A stretch of 6,759 nt of DNA from an uncultured Atopobium sp. GTDB taxonomy: Bacteria > Actinomycetota > Coriobacteriia > Coriobacteriales > Atopobiaceae. A program made the position numbers and the translations under genes. The stretch lies in the NCBI GenBank assembly GCA_937926845.1, contig CALBBS010000240.1:1-6759 (forward strand), read 5' to 3'. A model generated the notes under the pieces. That model worked only from the letters and a program-made list of their open reading frames with translations, made no database searches and was not told the origin of the DNA. Positions 1 to 5,724 of the stretch are shown one piece after another (positions within the stretch are counted from its first letter, which is position 1; every line of letters starts with the position of its first letter).

Positions 1-954
1 GCAGCACTCGTGCTTACCCTCATCTTCCTGGCTCTCAAGAAGCGACCAGTCAAGACCAGCTGCAGTGCTCGTAGCCTCATCAGCATAAAGCAGTGAGATT
101 GCCTGTGTGCCCTTGCGAGCGCCACCAATCTGGCAAAGCATGTCATACAGGGTAAAGGCGGTCTCTGCACCAGGGAGAGTGATTTCAAGGTCCTCAGACT
201 GAGCAAGAGCAAGCGCAATATCCTTGCGGAAGTGCTCAGCCAAAAATCCTGGTTGGAAGTCTCCCTCAAGCGACTTAGGAGCAAGCTCTTTAAGTGCGCG
301 AGAAGAACCCATGCCACTAGCAACAACCTCAAGCATCTGCTCAACGTCAAGTCCACCCTGCTCTGCCAAGGCCATTGCGTCTGCATAGCCAATCATGCAT
401 GATGCAAGAGATACCTGGTTACAAAGCTTTGCGGTCTGACCCTTACCAGCGCCACCCATGCAGAAAATCTTTGCCGAGAAGGTCTCGAGAAGAGCGCGTA
501 CTGGCTCAATATCATTCTCAGTTGCACCGACAATCAGCGTAAGAGTGCCGTCCTGAGCGCCCTTCTGGCCGCCCGTAACAGGACAGTCAAAGGCATGCTT
601 TCCTTCAATTTCAGCAGCGTCGTGAATATCGCGAGCAAGCTGAGATGAGGAAGTGGTCAGATCAATAAGGTATGCGCCCTTCTTAGCAACGCGGATAAGA
701 CCATCTGTTGCCAAGTAAACATCTTCAACATCAGTTGGATAACCAACCATGGTAAAGACAACGTCAGCGTCTTTTGTAGCATCTTCCACACTCTCTGCAG
801 CGTAAGCGCCCAGCGAGACAAGCTTTTGTGCTTTCTCTGGCGTTCTGTTGTAAACAGTAACGTCGTAACCAGCAGAAATAAGGTGCTCTGCAATAGGAGC
901 GCCCATAATGCCTGTTCCAATAAAAGCAACCTTTGCATTCTTGCTTAATGCCAT
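1..954 (-). CDS. NAD(P)-dependent beta-hydroxyacid dehydrogenase (3-hydroxyisobutyrate dehydrogenase / 2-hydroxy-3-oxopropionate reductase family), 3' end outside window
   Basis: This is a cytosolic oxidoreductase that interconverts a beta-hydroxyacid and its semialdehyde with NAD(P). 318 codons are visible and the frame is still open at the left edge. Seen: the Rossmann glycine motif GTGIMG at residues 13-18; VYNRT at 34-38, where Arg after the second strand usually indicates NADP preference; the substrate-binding signature DCPVTGGQKGAQDGTL at 123-138; the catalytic lysine K176 in TAKLCNQ; and a conserved Lys-Asp pair at 244-245. The family usually has a second Asn where Q180 stands. Family members are mostly 285-300 residues, so this protein has a C-terminal extension, ending within the window in Glu-Cys-Cys. 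The ATG at 954 is preceded by AAAGGAC (961-967) at 6-nt spacing. It lies downstream of degV, separated by a terminator hairpin. The exact substrate (hydroxyisobutyrate, tartronate semialdehyde or another) cannot be decided from sequence. Confidence 0.9.
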   Translation of the reverse strand, partial: MALSKNAKVAFIGTGIMGAPIAEHLISAGYDVTVYNRTPEKAQKLVSLGAYAAESVEDATKDADVVFTMVGYPTDVEDVYLATDGLIRVAKKGAYLIDLTTSSSQLARDIHDAAEIEGKHAFDCPVTGGQKGAQDGTLTLIVGATENDIEPVRALLETFSAKIFCMGGAGKGQTAKLCNQVSLASCMIGYADAMALAEQGGLDVEQMLEVVASGMGSSRALKELAPKSLEGDFQPGFLAEHFRKDIALALAQSEDLEITLPGAETAFTLYDMLCQIGGARKGTQAISLLYADEATSTAAGLDWSLLESQEDEGKHECC

Positions 955-977
955 GTATAAGTCCTTTCAGACTGAAA

Positions 978-1015
978 TAAATAAACAAACTGGGGCCGCT
1001 CCAAAGAGCGACCCC
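978..1015 (-). terminator. Rho-independent terminator after degV
   Basis: Read on the minus strand, GGGG + GAGCG-type arms (1006-1015 with 992-1001) form nine base pairs with one C-A mismatch around a 4-nt loop (1002-1005). They are followed by a T-rich run of the type TTTGTTTATTTATTT. The hairpin starts 14 bases after the degV stop codon. Only about 23 bases separate the T-rich run from the next start codon (954), leaving no room for a standard promoter, so the downstream dehydrogenase is probably transcribed by read-through or from inside degV. Confidence 0.75.
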
Positions 1016-1029
1016 ATACCTTGTACCCG

Positions 1030-2058
1030 TTAATTAGATTTACGAACCCTGTTAGCAATTCGGTCAGAAAGCGAAAGCTTCTCGCGGCGGTCAGTTCCCC
1101 AGAAGACAATAGCCACCATGCCTGGTCCAACGTGAGCACCAATGACTGGTCCTACCTGGCTATGAATAATGGTAAGTCCCTCGCAGCCCTTCTCTTTACG
1201 AATCTGAGCCTCTAGCCAATTAGCGTCCTTCTGTGCGTCTGCAGAAATAATGCCAACAGGAAGCGAGGTGTCATGAGAATAGCTATCTCTAAAGTCCTGG
1301 ATAAGAGACTTGAGTGCCTTCTTGCGGCCTCTGCACACTGTCTTGATGGTAAGAGCTCCTGTTGAGTCATAGGTAAGCTCTGGCTTTACATCAAGCTTGC
1401 CGCCAATATTTGCAGCAGCAGCAGGAATACGACCTCCTGCAGCAAGAGCATCCAAGGTCTCAAGCGTAAAATAACCCTGGATATAGTTGCGCGCATCTTC
1501 TGCCCACTCAGCAACTTCTTTTGCCGAGAGACCCTTATTGGCCTGATGTACTGCTTCAAGACCCAAAAGCTGAGCTGCGGACGAAGGTGCACCATTGTCG
1601 ACTACGTAAATCTCAAAGTCTGGATATTTCTCTCTTACCATATCTGCTGCTTGCTCAGCTGCATAGTAGGATGAAGAAAGCGCAGAGGTAAAGCAAAGAT
1701 ATACCGTTGGAGTGCCCTGCTTTGCAGCACGCTCAAAGACCTCAAGGTAATGACCAGGAGTAATTGCAGAGGTGGTGTAGCGCAGCTTTTTGTCTTTGCG
1801 CATGCCCTCAAAGAACTCATGTGCACTAATGCTCTTCCAGCCGTCATCATAGTGCTCTCCATCTGGTCCCACATAAGGGAACTGGATAATATCAACACCT
1901 AGTTGTTCGGCGATTCCTGGAGCAAAATCTGCGCAGGAGTCCATGATGATTCGAACGTTACTGGGCTTATGATATGCAGCTGAAAGCTCAGTAGGCTCAA
2001 GATCTTCAAAGGCAACCTCGCTGATTTCTTCTTCGGCCTTATCTTTATTATTGAACAT
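1030..2058 (-). CDS. degV: DegV family protein (FakB-like fatty-acid-binding protein)
   Basis: DegV/FakB proteins bind a fatty acid and present it to the kinase FakA for phosphorylation, feeding exogenous fatty acids into phospholipid synthesis. Numbered from the chosen start (342 aa), family landmarks are DSCADF at 40-45 opening the first lobe, the TTSAIT segment at 95-100, the loop FTSALSSSYYAA at 123-134, LDALAAGGRIP at 202-212, and GAHVGPG at 307-313, whose His is expected to contact the acyl carboxylate. Typical members are about 280 residues; here about 35 acidic residues precede the first strand. A longer frame from 2121 exists, but the ATG at 2058 has a good ribosome binding site (GAGGAA, 2063-2068) and gives only an 11-bp overlap with hpf, so it is preferred. 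The overlap suggests translational coupling to hpf. Partner kinase FakA is not in the window. The bound lipid is unknown. Confidence 0.9.
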   Translation of the reverse strand: MFNNKDKAEEEISEVAFEDLEPTELSAAYHKPSNVRIIMDSCADFAPGIAEQLGVDIIQFPYVGPDGEHYDDGWKSISAHEFFEGMRKDKKLRYTTSAITPGHYLEVFERAAKQGTPTVYLCFTSALSSSYYAAEQAADMVREKYPDFEIYVVDNGAPSSAAQLLGLEAVHQANKGLSAKEVAEWAEDARNYIQGYFTLETLDALAAGGRIPAAAANIGGKLDVKPELTYDSTGALTIKTVCRGRKKALKSLIQDFRDSYSHDTSLPVGIISADAQKDANWLEAQIRKEKGCEGLTIIHSQVGPVIGAHVGPGMVAIVFWGTDRREKLSLSDRIANRVRKSN

Positions 2059-2638
2059 CTTGTTCCTCAATCTTAGGTTTGATAATTCCATAACCGCCAT
2101 TTTTACGATGGTAAATGACATTAGTCAAACCAGTAGAAGAATTAACAAAGACATAAAAATCATGGCCGAGAAGGTCAGTTTGGACAAGCGCCTCCTCTTC
2201 CGTCATGGGCTCAAGATCAATGTACTTCTCGCGAACAAGTTGGTCATCAAGATCTTCAGCTGGAATCTCAATGAGATTGGCAAGATCTTCTTGTGTAAGA
2301 GCAACTCCGCGCTCAGACTTTACATGATGACGGCGCTCAACAACTTTTGTCTTGTACTTACGCAGCTGTCTGGAAACTTTTTCTGCTGCTTCATCAATAG
2401 CCACATACATATCGTCAGAGCTAGCAGTGACACGAACAACATTGTTACGAACAAATACCGTAACCTCAGCTGTCTTTCTATCTGGATTTGAAGGGTTTTT
2501 GTCTACTCTAAGAACTACATCGCAGGACATAGGAGTGATGTCAAATACTTTAAGCGCATCACCGATTTTCTGATCTACGTGTGTGCGCAAAGCCTCAGAA
2601 ATGCTTACCTTGCGTCCCGAAATCTTGATGTCCACCAT
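2048..2638 (-). CDS. hpf: Ribosome hibernation promoting factor, long form (HPF/RaiA)
   Basis: Long-form HPF binds the decoding centre of the 30S subunit and pairs two 70S ribosomes into inactive 100S dimers in slow or stationary growth. The 196 residues show the two expected parts. The N-terminal S30AE domain (about 1-105) begins MVDIKISGRKVSIS, contains the DVVLRVDKN strand at 40-48 and ends in the basic helix RKYKTKVVERRHH (93-105). An acidic linker (about 110-135) follows. The C-terminal dimerisation domain (about 136-190) carries REKYIDLEPMTEEEA, GHDFYVFVN and IYHRKNGGYGIIKP. Length is normal for the long form. The ATG at 2638 has a perfect AGGAGG (2644-2649) at 5-nt spacing. It is cotranscribed with the overlapping degV. 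Its own promoter is proposed at 2683-2713. The comF - structured RNA - hpf order nearby matches a known conserved neighbourhood. Confidence 0.97.
   Translation of the reverse strand: MVDIKISGRKVSISEALRTHVDQKIGDALKVFDITPMSCDVVLRVDKNPSNPDRKTAEVTVFVRNNVVRVTASSDDMYVAIDEAAEKVSRQLRKYKTKVVERRHHVKSERGVALTQEDLANLIEIPAEDLDDQLVREKYIDLEPMTEEEALVQTDLLGHDFYVFVNSSTGLTNVIYHRKNGGYGIIKPKIEEQDVQ
2063..2068 (-). promoter_or_regulatory. Ribosome binding site of degV inside the end of hpf
   Basis: GAGGAA lies 4 nt upstream of the ATG at 2058 and is itself part of the last codons of hpf. It decides the degV start in favour of 2058 over the upstream in-frame ATGs, and it means ribosomes finishing hpf pass directly over the degV initiation site. 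Confidence 0.65.
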
Positions 2639-2661
2639 GGGAGCCTCCTATCGGATACACG

Positions 2662-2683
2662 AGACATCTCCTAACTGATGTCT
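2662..2683. repeat. Inverted repeat in the hpf promoter/leader, possible operator
   Basis: Perfect 7-bp arms AGACATC (2662-2668) and GATGTCT (2677-2683) flank an 8-base spacer. The repeat covers the predicted transcription start of hpf (about 2676) and touches the -10 element, the position expected for a dimeric repressor site. It could also form a hairpin if transcription starts further upstream. No regulator is encoded nearby, so its role is inferred from position only. Confidence 0.45.
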
Positions 2684-2713
2684 GTATAACAACAATACCC
2701 ATTTGTCGGTCAA
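2683..2713 (-). promoter_or_regulatory. Probable hpf-degV promoter
   Basis: On the minus strand a -35-like TTGACC (2708-2713, five of six consensus bases) stands 19 bases from TATACA (2683-2688). The long spacer is offset by a TG one base before the -10, giving an extended -10 TGTTATACA. Transcription would start near 2676, about 38 bases before the hpf start codon. No better candidate was found between the end of the binding-protein gene (2776) and hpf. Confidence 0.5.
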
Positions 2714-2775
2714 TCATTCCATAAAAAGTTGAATTGAGCGGTAAACGGTTAGAGACTATTTCTCTTTATGTGTGA

Positions 2776-3708
2776 TTAATTTTGCTCAGAGGAAGATGTA
2801 GCTGAATCAGCGCTGGTAGATTGCGTAGGAACTTCCACAAGACCGGAAATCTTATTGGTAGTTGAGAGGTGTGGCAAGGTGCCAATCCACTTGTTTCTAA
2901 TAACTCCCTCGACACCGTTAGATTGAATAGCTGAAAGAGCTTGCTGAATTTGTGTAGCGAGAGCTTTGTTACTGGTTGCTACAGAAATACCAATCGTGGA
3001 TGGAACGTCAACGACACCAACCATAGAAATATCTTTGTTTGCTGCTAAATAAGCACCAGCATATGCATCACAGGCCACATAATCAATGGAACCATTTTCA
3101 AGTGCTTCAAAAGCATCATTTAGGTTAGAAAAACCCTGAACAGACATGCCCGTGAGTACCTGACCCATAGCGCGCTCAGACAAAGAACCCGTTTGAACGC
3201 CAACTGACTTTCCACTCAAATTATCAGCAGTAATGTCTGTCTGTGAACCCTTATGGAAAAGAGCTGTTGCAGACTCAGCATAACCAGAAATGAGCGTACT
3301 TGTTGAGTCTTCACCACTTCTGACATGCATGACAATGTCGCAGCCTGCTTGTAGACCATCTACTGGTCCATTAACTGATACAAACTTAACGTCTACGCCT
3401 AACTGATCTGCAATTGCAGAAGCTATTTCAACGTCAATTCCCTGCAATGTCCCAGCTTCTGAGGCCACAACCATTGGAGCTGTTACTGACTGAGTACGTA
3501 GACCAACGGTCAAAGTACCAGCTGTGTGCAGTGAGGAATCAGGAATCTTCTGCTGACGGGCTTCTCGCTTCTCTTGGATTGCCTCTTGCACTGACTTGAC
3601 GTGGAACCATTTATCCAGATCAATGTTGATAGGACCAATGGAGCATCCTGTTAAAACAACAGCAAGTGCTATAAGAAGTAACACCTTAAGAGAGTTTTTA
3701 CCGCGCAT
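2776..3708 (-). CDS. Extracellular solute-binding lipoprotein, family 3 (amino-acid ABC transporter type)
   Basis: This is a predicted membrane-anchored receptor that delivers a small solute to an ABC importer. Residues 1-22 are a lipoprotein signal: a basic start (MRGKNSLK), a hydrophobic core and the lipobox LTGC with C22 as the lipidated cysteine. A charged stretch (36-56) links to the SBP_bac_3 fold: GTLTVGLRTQ at 64-73, GIDVEIASAIADQLGVDVKFV (start at residue 90), then in the second lobe LSGKSVGVQTGS, FEALENGSIDYVACD and IRNKWIG near the end. The C-terminal tail is Ser/Thr-rich and probably disordered. The usual segment around a TPER-type arginine that binds the amino-acid carboxylate is replaced by IVMHVRSGEDST, so the ligand may not be an ordinary amino acid. 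No permease or ATPase gene adjoins it. The start has AAGGAG (3717-3722) at 8-nt spacing. The structured RNA ends only 27 bases upstream, without a terminator. Confidence 0.9.
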   Translation of the reverse strand: MRGKNSLKVLLLIALAVVLTGCSIGPINIDLDKWFHVKSVQEAIQEKREARQQKIPDSSLHTAGTLTVGLRTQSVTAPMVVASEAGTLQGIDVEIASAIADQLGVDVKFVSVNGPVDGLQAGCDIVMHVRSGEDSTSTLISGYAESATALFHKGSQTDITADNLSGKSVGVQTGSLSERAMGQVLTGMSVQGFSNLNDAFEALENGSIDYVACDAYAGAYLAANKDISMVGVVDVPSTIGISVATSNKALATQIQQALSAIQSNGVEGVIRNKWIGTLPHLSTTNKISGLVEVPTQSTSADSATSSSEQN

Positions 3709-3735
3709 TATCAGAACTCCTTCTTCTATTCAGGT

Positions 3736-3992
3736 GTCTTTTCAGCTGACCTGGTATTTGACCCCACACTCGCATACTGGAACGTTTGCTTTGCTACCGC
3801 AGCAGCTCCACTAGTAGTTCTCTCGCCTGCGAGACCCTTTGTCTCTTTGATATAACAGGCGGTATGGCTTACTTCTAGGACGAGCCATGATCGTTTACGT
3901 GCGCACACGCAAACTTACGTGGATCCCTTTGACCTCGTCTGTCTTGGACTAAAAGCTCACAGAGAACTTCGCAACCACAGACCTGAAAAGAC
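3736..3992 (-). ncRNA. Structured noncoding RNA, probable raiA-motif RNA
   Basis: Seen on the minus strand: a perfect 10-bp helix joins the two ends (GTCTTTTCAG at 3992-3983 with CTGAAAAGAC at 3745-3736). Inside are GACGAG/CTCGTC (3934-3939 with 3879-3884) enclosing a 9-bp hairpin with a UGCG loop (3893-3914, one G-U); CGCCUG/CAGGCG (3856-3861 with 3824-3829) enclosing GAGAC/GUCUC (3841-3845 with 3831-3835); and UGGA/UCCA (3807-3810 with 3778-3781) around a small hairpin (3792-3804). Known: raiA-motif RNAs are about this long, occur in Actinomycetota and Bacillota, and typically lie between raiA (hpf) and comFC; in Clostridium acetobutylicum the RNA is very abundant and its loss impairs sporulation and aggregation. 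The context here is comF, RNA, lipoprotein gene, hpf. The class name rests on context and structure, not on a covariance-model match. The 3' end lacks a terminator, so processing or read-through is likely. Alternative: a cis-acting leader of the lipoprotein gene. Confidence 0.78.
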
Positions 3993-3998
3993 TTATCA

Positions 3999-4026
3999 AG
4001 TATAGCCGTTTGCAACCATAGGTAAC
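3999..4026 (-). promoter_or_regulatory. Probable promoter of the structured RNA
   Basis: The minus strand carries TATACT (3999-4004, five of six bases of the -10 consensus). A weak -35, GTTACC (4021-4026), lies 16 bases upstream. Standard spacing puts the first transcribed base at about 3992, which is the first base of the 10-bp closing helix of the RNA. That agreement, rather than the -35 match, is the main support. The -35 begins immediately after the comF stop codon. Confidence 0.55.
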
Positions 4027-4776
4027 TCACCATACGCGAGCTAATGCGCCTACGGTTACAGAATGCACGCCTGCGGCGCAAAGTACTCTAGTGGCTTCTC
4101 TAATTGATGCTCCCGTAGTTACAACATCATCTAAAAGTAAAATATTTGATTGATTAACTGGCACAGTACAAGCAATACTTCCTTTCAAATTTATTTGCCT
4201 TTGAGCAGATGAAAGTGTTCTTTGGTCCTTTGCATGAGGACGTATAAGCACGTCATACAAAGGTAAACCTGTAAGCTGGCAAAACGATTGAGCCACAAGT
4301 TCCATATGATCAAAGCCTCTGCGCGCGTACGCTTCTGCAGTTGCTGGAATAAAGGAAACGCCATCAATTTTTAAACTATCAAAGCGAGAGGTACCGTCAC
4401 GAGCTTTCCATGCTGAGGCTTCTTCAAGCGCACACAATAGAGCTGCAGCAATTACCGGTGCCAGTCGAAGCTCGTGTCCATCCTTAAGCGTCAAGATCAA
4501 CCGTGCAGGAGGACCCTTAAATCCCATGGCACAAATGACCGCTCTACTCTCCCACTGAACAGGTCGTTTCTTCTTATCCGCACACTCTGAACAGACGAGC
4601 TTCCCATATGGAGCGCCGCAATTAGGACATGCCCACTGCTGAGAAATCCATGGTAGCTTTGCCCGACACTCATCGCAGAGGAGCTGACCGGGTTTCTCGC
4701 ACACAACGCAGCGCGTAGGAGCAAGCAGCTCAAGTGTTGAGTTTGCCGTTGCAGTAAGGATAGATGTAGGTTGCAT
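4027..4776 (-). CDS. comF: ComF family protein (zinc-ribbon plus phosphoribosyltransferase-like domain)
   Basis: ComF/ComFC is a cytosolic protein linked to natural DNA uptake in competent bacteria, working with ComFA; it is also kept in species not known to be competent. From the ATG at 4776 the product has 249 residues. Four cysteine pairs form the N-terminal zinc-binding part: C23/C26, C34/C37, C50/C53 and C62/C65. The phosphoribosyltransferase-like part shows FIPATAEAYARRGFDH at 142-157, TLSSAQRQINLKGS at 187-200, and the PRPP-loop motif LLLDDVVTTGAS at 213-224. All diagnostic motifs are intact. An in-frame TTG at 4788 would add four residues, but it falls within a hairpin loop, so the ATG is preferred. 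ComFA is not next to it. Its neighbour downstream is the structured RNA, the classical arrangement for raiA-motif loci. A -10-like TAAAAT at 4844-4849 is the only promoter hint upstream, without a convincing -35. Confidence 0.92.
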   Translation of the reverse strand: MQPTSILTATANSTLELLAPTRCVVCEKPGQLLCDECRAKLPWISQQWACPNCGAPYGKLVCSECADKKKRPVQWESRAVICAMGFKGPPARLILTLKDGHELRLAPVIAAALLCALEEASAWKARDGTSRFDSLKIDGVSFIPATAEAYARRGFDHMELVAQSFCQLTGLPLYDVLIRPHAKDQRTLSSAQRQINLKGSIACTVPVNQSNILLLDDVVTTGASIREATRVLCAAGVHSVTVGALARVW

Positions 4777-4781
4777 TTTTA

Positions 4782-4798
4782 CCCCCAAAATCTGGGGG
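4782..4798 (-). promoter_or_regulatory. Hairpin covering the comF ribosome binding region
   Basis: On the minus strand CCCCCA (4793-4798) and TGGGGG (4782-4787) form a perfect 6-bp stem with a 5-base loop, ending 5 bases before the comF ATG. The G-run is the only Shine-Dalgarno-like sequence at the right distance, so the stem would hide it. There is no T-run after the stem on either strand, so it is not an ordinary terminator. A role in limiting comF translation is inferred. Confidence 0.5.
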
Positions 4799-4869
4799 CT
4801 GACAGTGAATACAGTCTAGATCAAAGGTCGCAAAATGGAAGGTATTTTAGGTAAACGGAAATAGATGGA

Positions 4870-5631
4870 TTATCTAAAGCTCCTACCAGTGAGATTGTAT
4901 TTTGTGAGGATTCGGCTAACGGATGTTTGCCACGGAAGCCATAACAAAATCAAAAAAATAAGCGTTGCTACGCCGTGTGTTAGATCAAGCGGAATCGAAG
5001 CCGCAAACGCGAGAAGAGCGGATTCAAGCGTTAAAGGATGTACAAATCCAATAACAAAGTACACGTTCATTACAAGACCAAAGAATGGCCCGGATATAAA
5101 TGCCCAGATCATAAGCAAGAAAGGTGGAAGCTTGTGGGGTTTCTCGTTTTGTTGGACGGATGTGCGTTTAGAAGATGCAGGGCGAGCTGAGGTAAAAGTT
5201 GCAAGAAGGCCTCCCAGATAGCCAACAAGCCCCCACGCATACATCTGCCATGGCGTCCACGAGCCCTGGCCAAAGAAAACGTTTGAAAGAAGCGCAGATA
5301 AGGCACCTACTAAAAAGCCAGCATGTCTGCCAAGAAACGCTCCCGCGAAGATAGCAACTGCGGAAACAGGCTTTACATATGCAAGAGGCGCAAAGGCAAT
5401 TCTTCCCGCAGCACCTAAGGCGCTAAAGACGGCAGTAGGTACCAAATTGGCAACTGAGGGCTTCTTTGCCTCAAAACTTAACATAAATAATGCAACTGAA
5501 ATGATTGCTAAAATAATTGAAGATACCGCGGTAAAATCGGGAAAATATATCATTTCAACAGCAAGAATAATAGGTGTAGCAAAGAGTGCCACAACCTCTA
5601 TGAATATTGATAACGTGTGCCGATTATCCAC
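4870..5631 (-). CDS. Multi-spanning membrane protein, probable ECF transporter S component
   Basis: This is a predicted substrate-binding membrane subunit of an energy-coupling factor importer (vitamin or cofactor uptake). The 253 residues begin with two hydrophobic segments (about 10-30 and 35-53). The core follows: VFSALGAAGRIAFAP (68-82), KPVSAVAIFAGAFLGRHAGF (87-106), SALLSNVFFGQGSWTPWQM (112-130) and a membrane segment to about 146. A charged cytosolic loop (149-168) precedes two or three more membrane segments (170-196, 203-233). The GQGxWTPWQM signature and small-residue helices recall S components such as the cobalamin protein CbrT, but the substrate is not established. Start is GTG at 5631 with GAGG at 5-nt spacing; no good ATG lies nearby. 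The ABC ATPase upstream on the same strand may be its energising subunit; a T subunit is not visible. Opposite-strand open frames here are shadows. Confidence 0.82.
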   Translation of the reverse strand: MDNRHTLSIFIEVVALFATPIILAVEMIYFPDFTAVSSIILAIISVALFMLSFEAKKPSVANLVPTAVFSALGAAGRIAFAPLAYVKPVSAVAIFAGAFLGRHAGFLVGALSALLSNVFFGQGSWTPWQMYAWGLVGYLGGLLATFTSARPASSKRTSVQQNEKPHKLPPFLLMIWAFISGPFFGLVMNVYFVIGFVHPLTLESALLAFAASIPLDLTHGVATLIFLILLWLPWQTSVSRILTKYNLTGRSFR

Positions 5632-5677
5632 AAGAACCTCACGCTTACCGTCAAAATAAAAATATCAAGAAGGTCTG

Positions 5678-5695
5678 TCTTATTTTGGCATAAGA
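5678..5695. repeat. Short inverted repeat in the divergent intergenic region
   Basis: Perfect 6-bp arms TCTTAT (5678-5683) and ATAAGA (5690-5695) are separated by 6 bases. It sits in the 93-bp gap between the divergent S-component gene and the acidic-protein gene, where a shared operator would be expected. No convincing -35/-10 pair was found in the gap for either gene. At this arm length chance occurrence is quite possible. Confidence 0.25.
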
Positions 5696-5724
5696 TGATT
5701 TGAAACTACAACAAGGAGGTCTTC

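Noticed and set aside
2051..2491. 146-codon plus-strand frame
   Set aside because: Antisense shadow of hpf, which has intact domains and a perfect ribosome binding site.
2735..2775. Terminator after the lipoprotein gene
   Set aside because: Only a 5-bp AGAGA/TCTCT stem is present, with no T-run directly after it; too weak to call.
3811..3888. 25-residue basic peptide frame (begins MARPRSKPYR)
   Set aside because: The composition resembles a small ribosomal-type peptide, but there is no ribosome binding site and the region is explained by RNA helices.
3726..3908. Open frame of 60 codons on the minus strand before the lipoprotein gene
   Set aside because: It lies entirely in the structured RNA, has no ribosome binding site at its start and no recognisable protein features; the RNA helices explain the sequence better.
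3709..4026. tRNA, tmRNA, RNase P RNA, SRP RNA or a common riboswitch
   Set aside because: No T-loop motif, CCA end, tmRNA tag, RNase P or SRP core sequence, and no recognisable cobalamin, SAM, glycine, lysine or T-box core was found on either strand.
3875..4033. 52-residue frame whose ATG overlaps the comF stop codon (longer frame from 4081)
   Set aside because: The overlap looks like translational coupling, but there is no ribosome binding site, the product is unlike known proteins, and it crosses the RNA promoter and 5' half of the RNA.
4865..5221. 118-codon plus-strand frame
   Set aside because: It is opposite a membrane protein gene with clear hydrophobic periodicity and family motifs; its own translation is basic and featureless.
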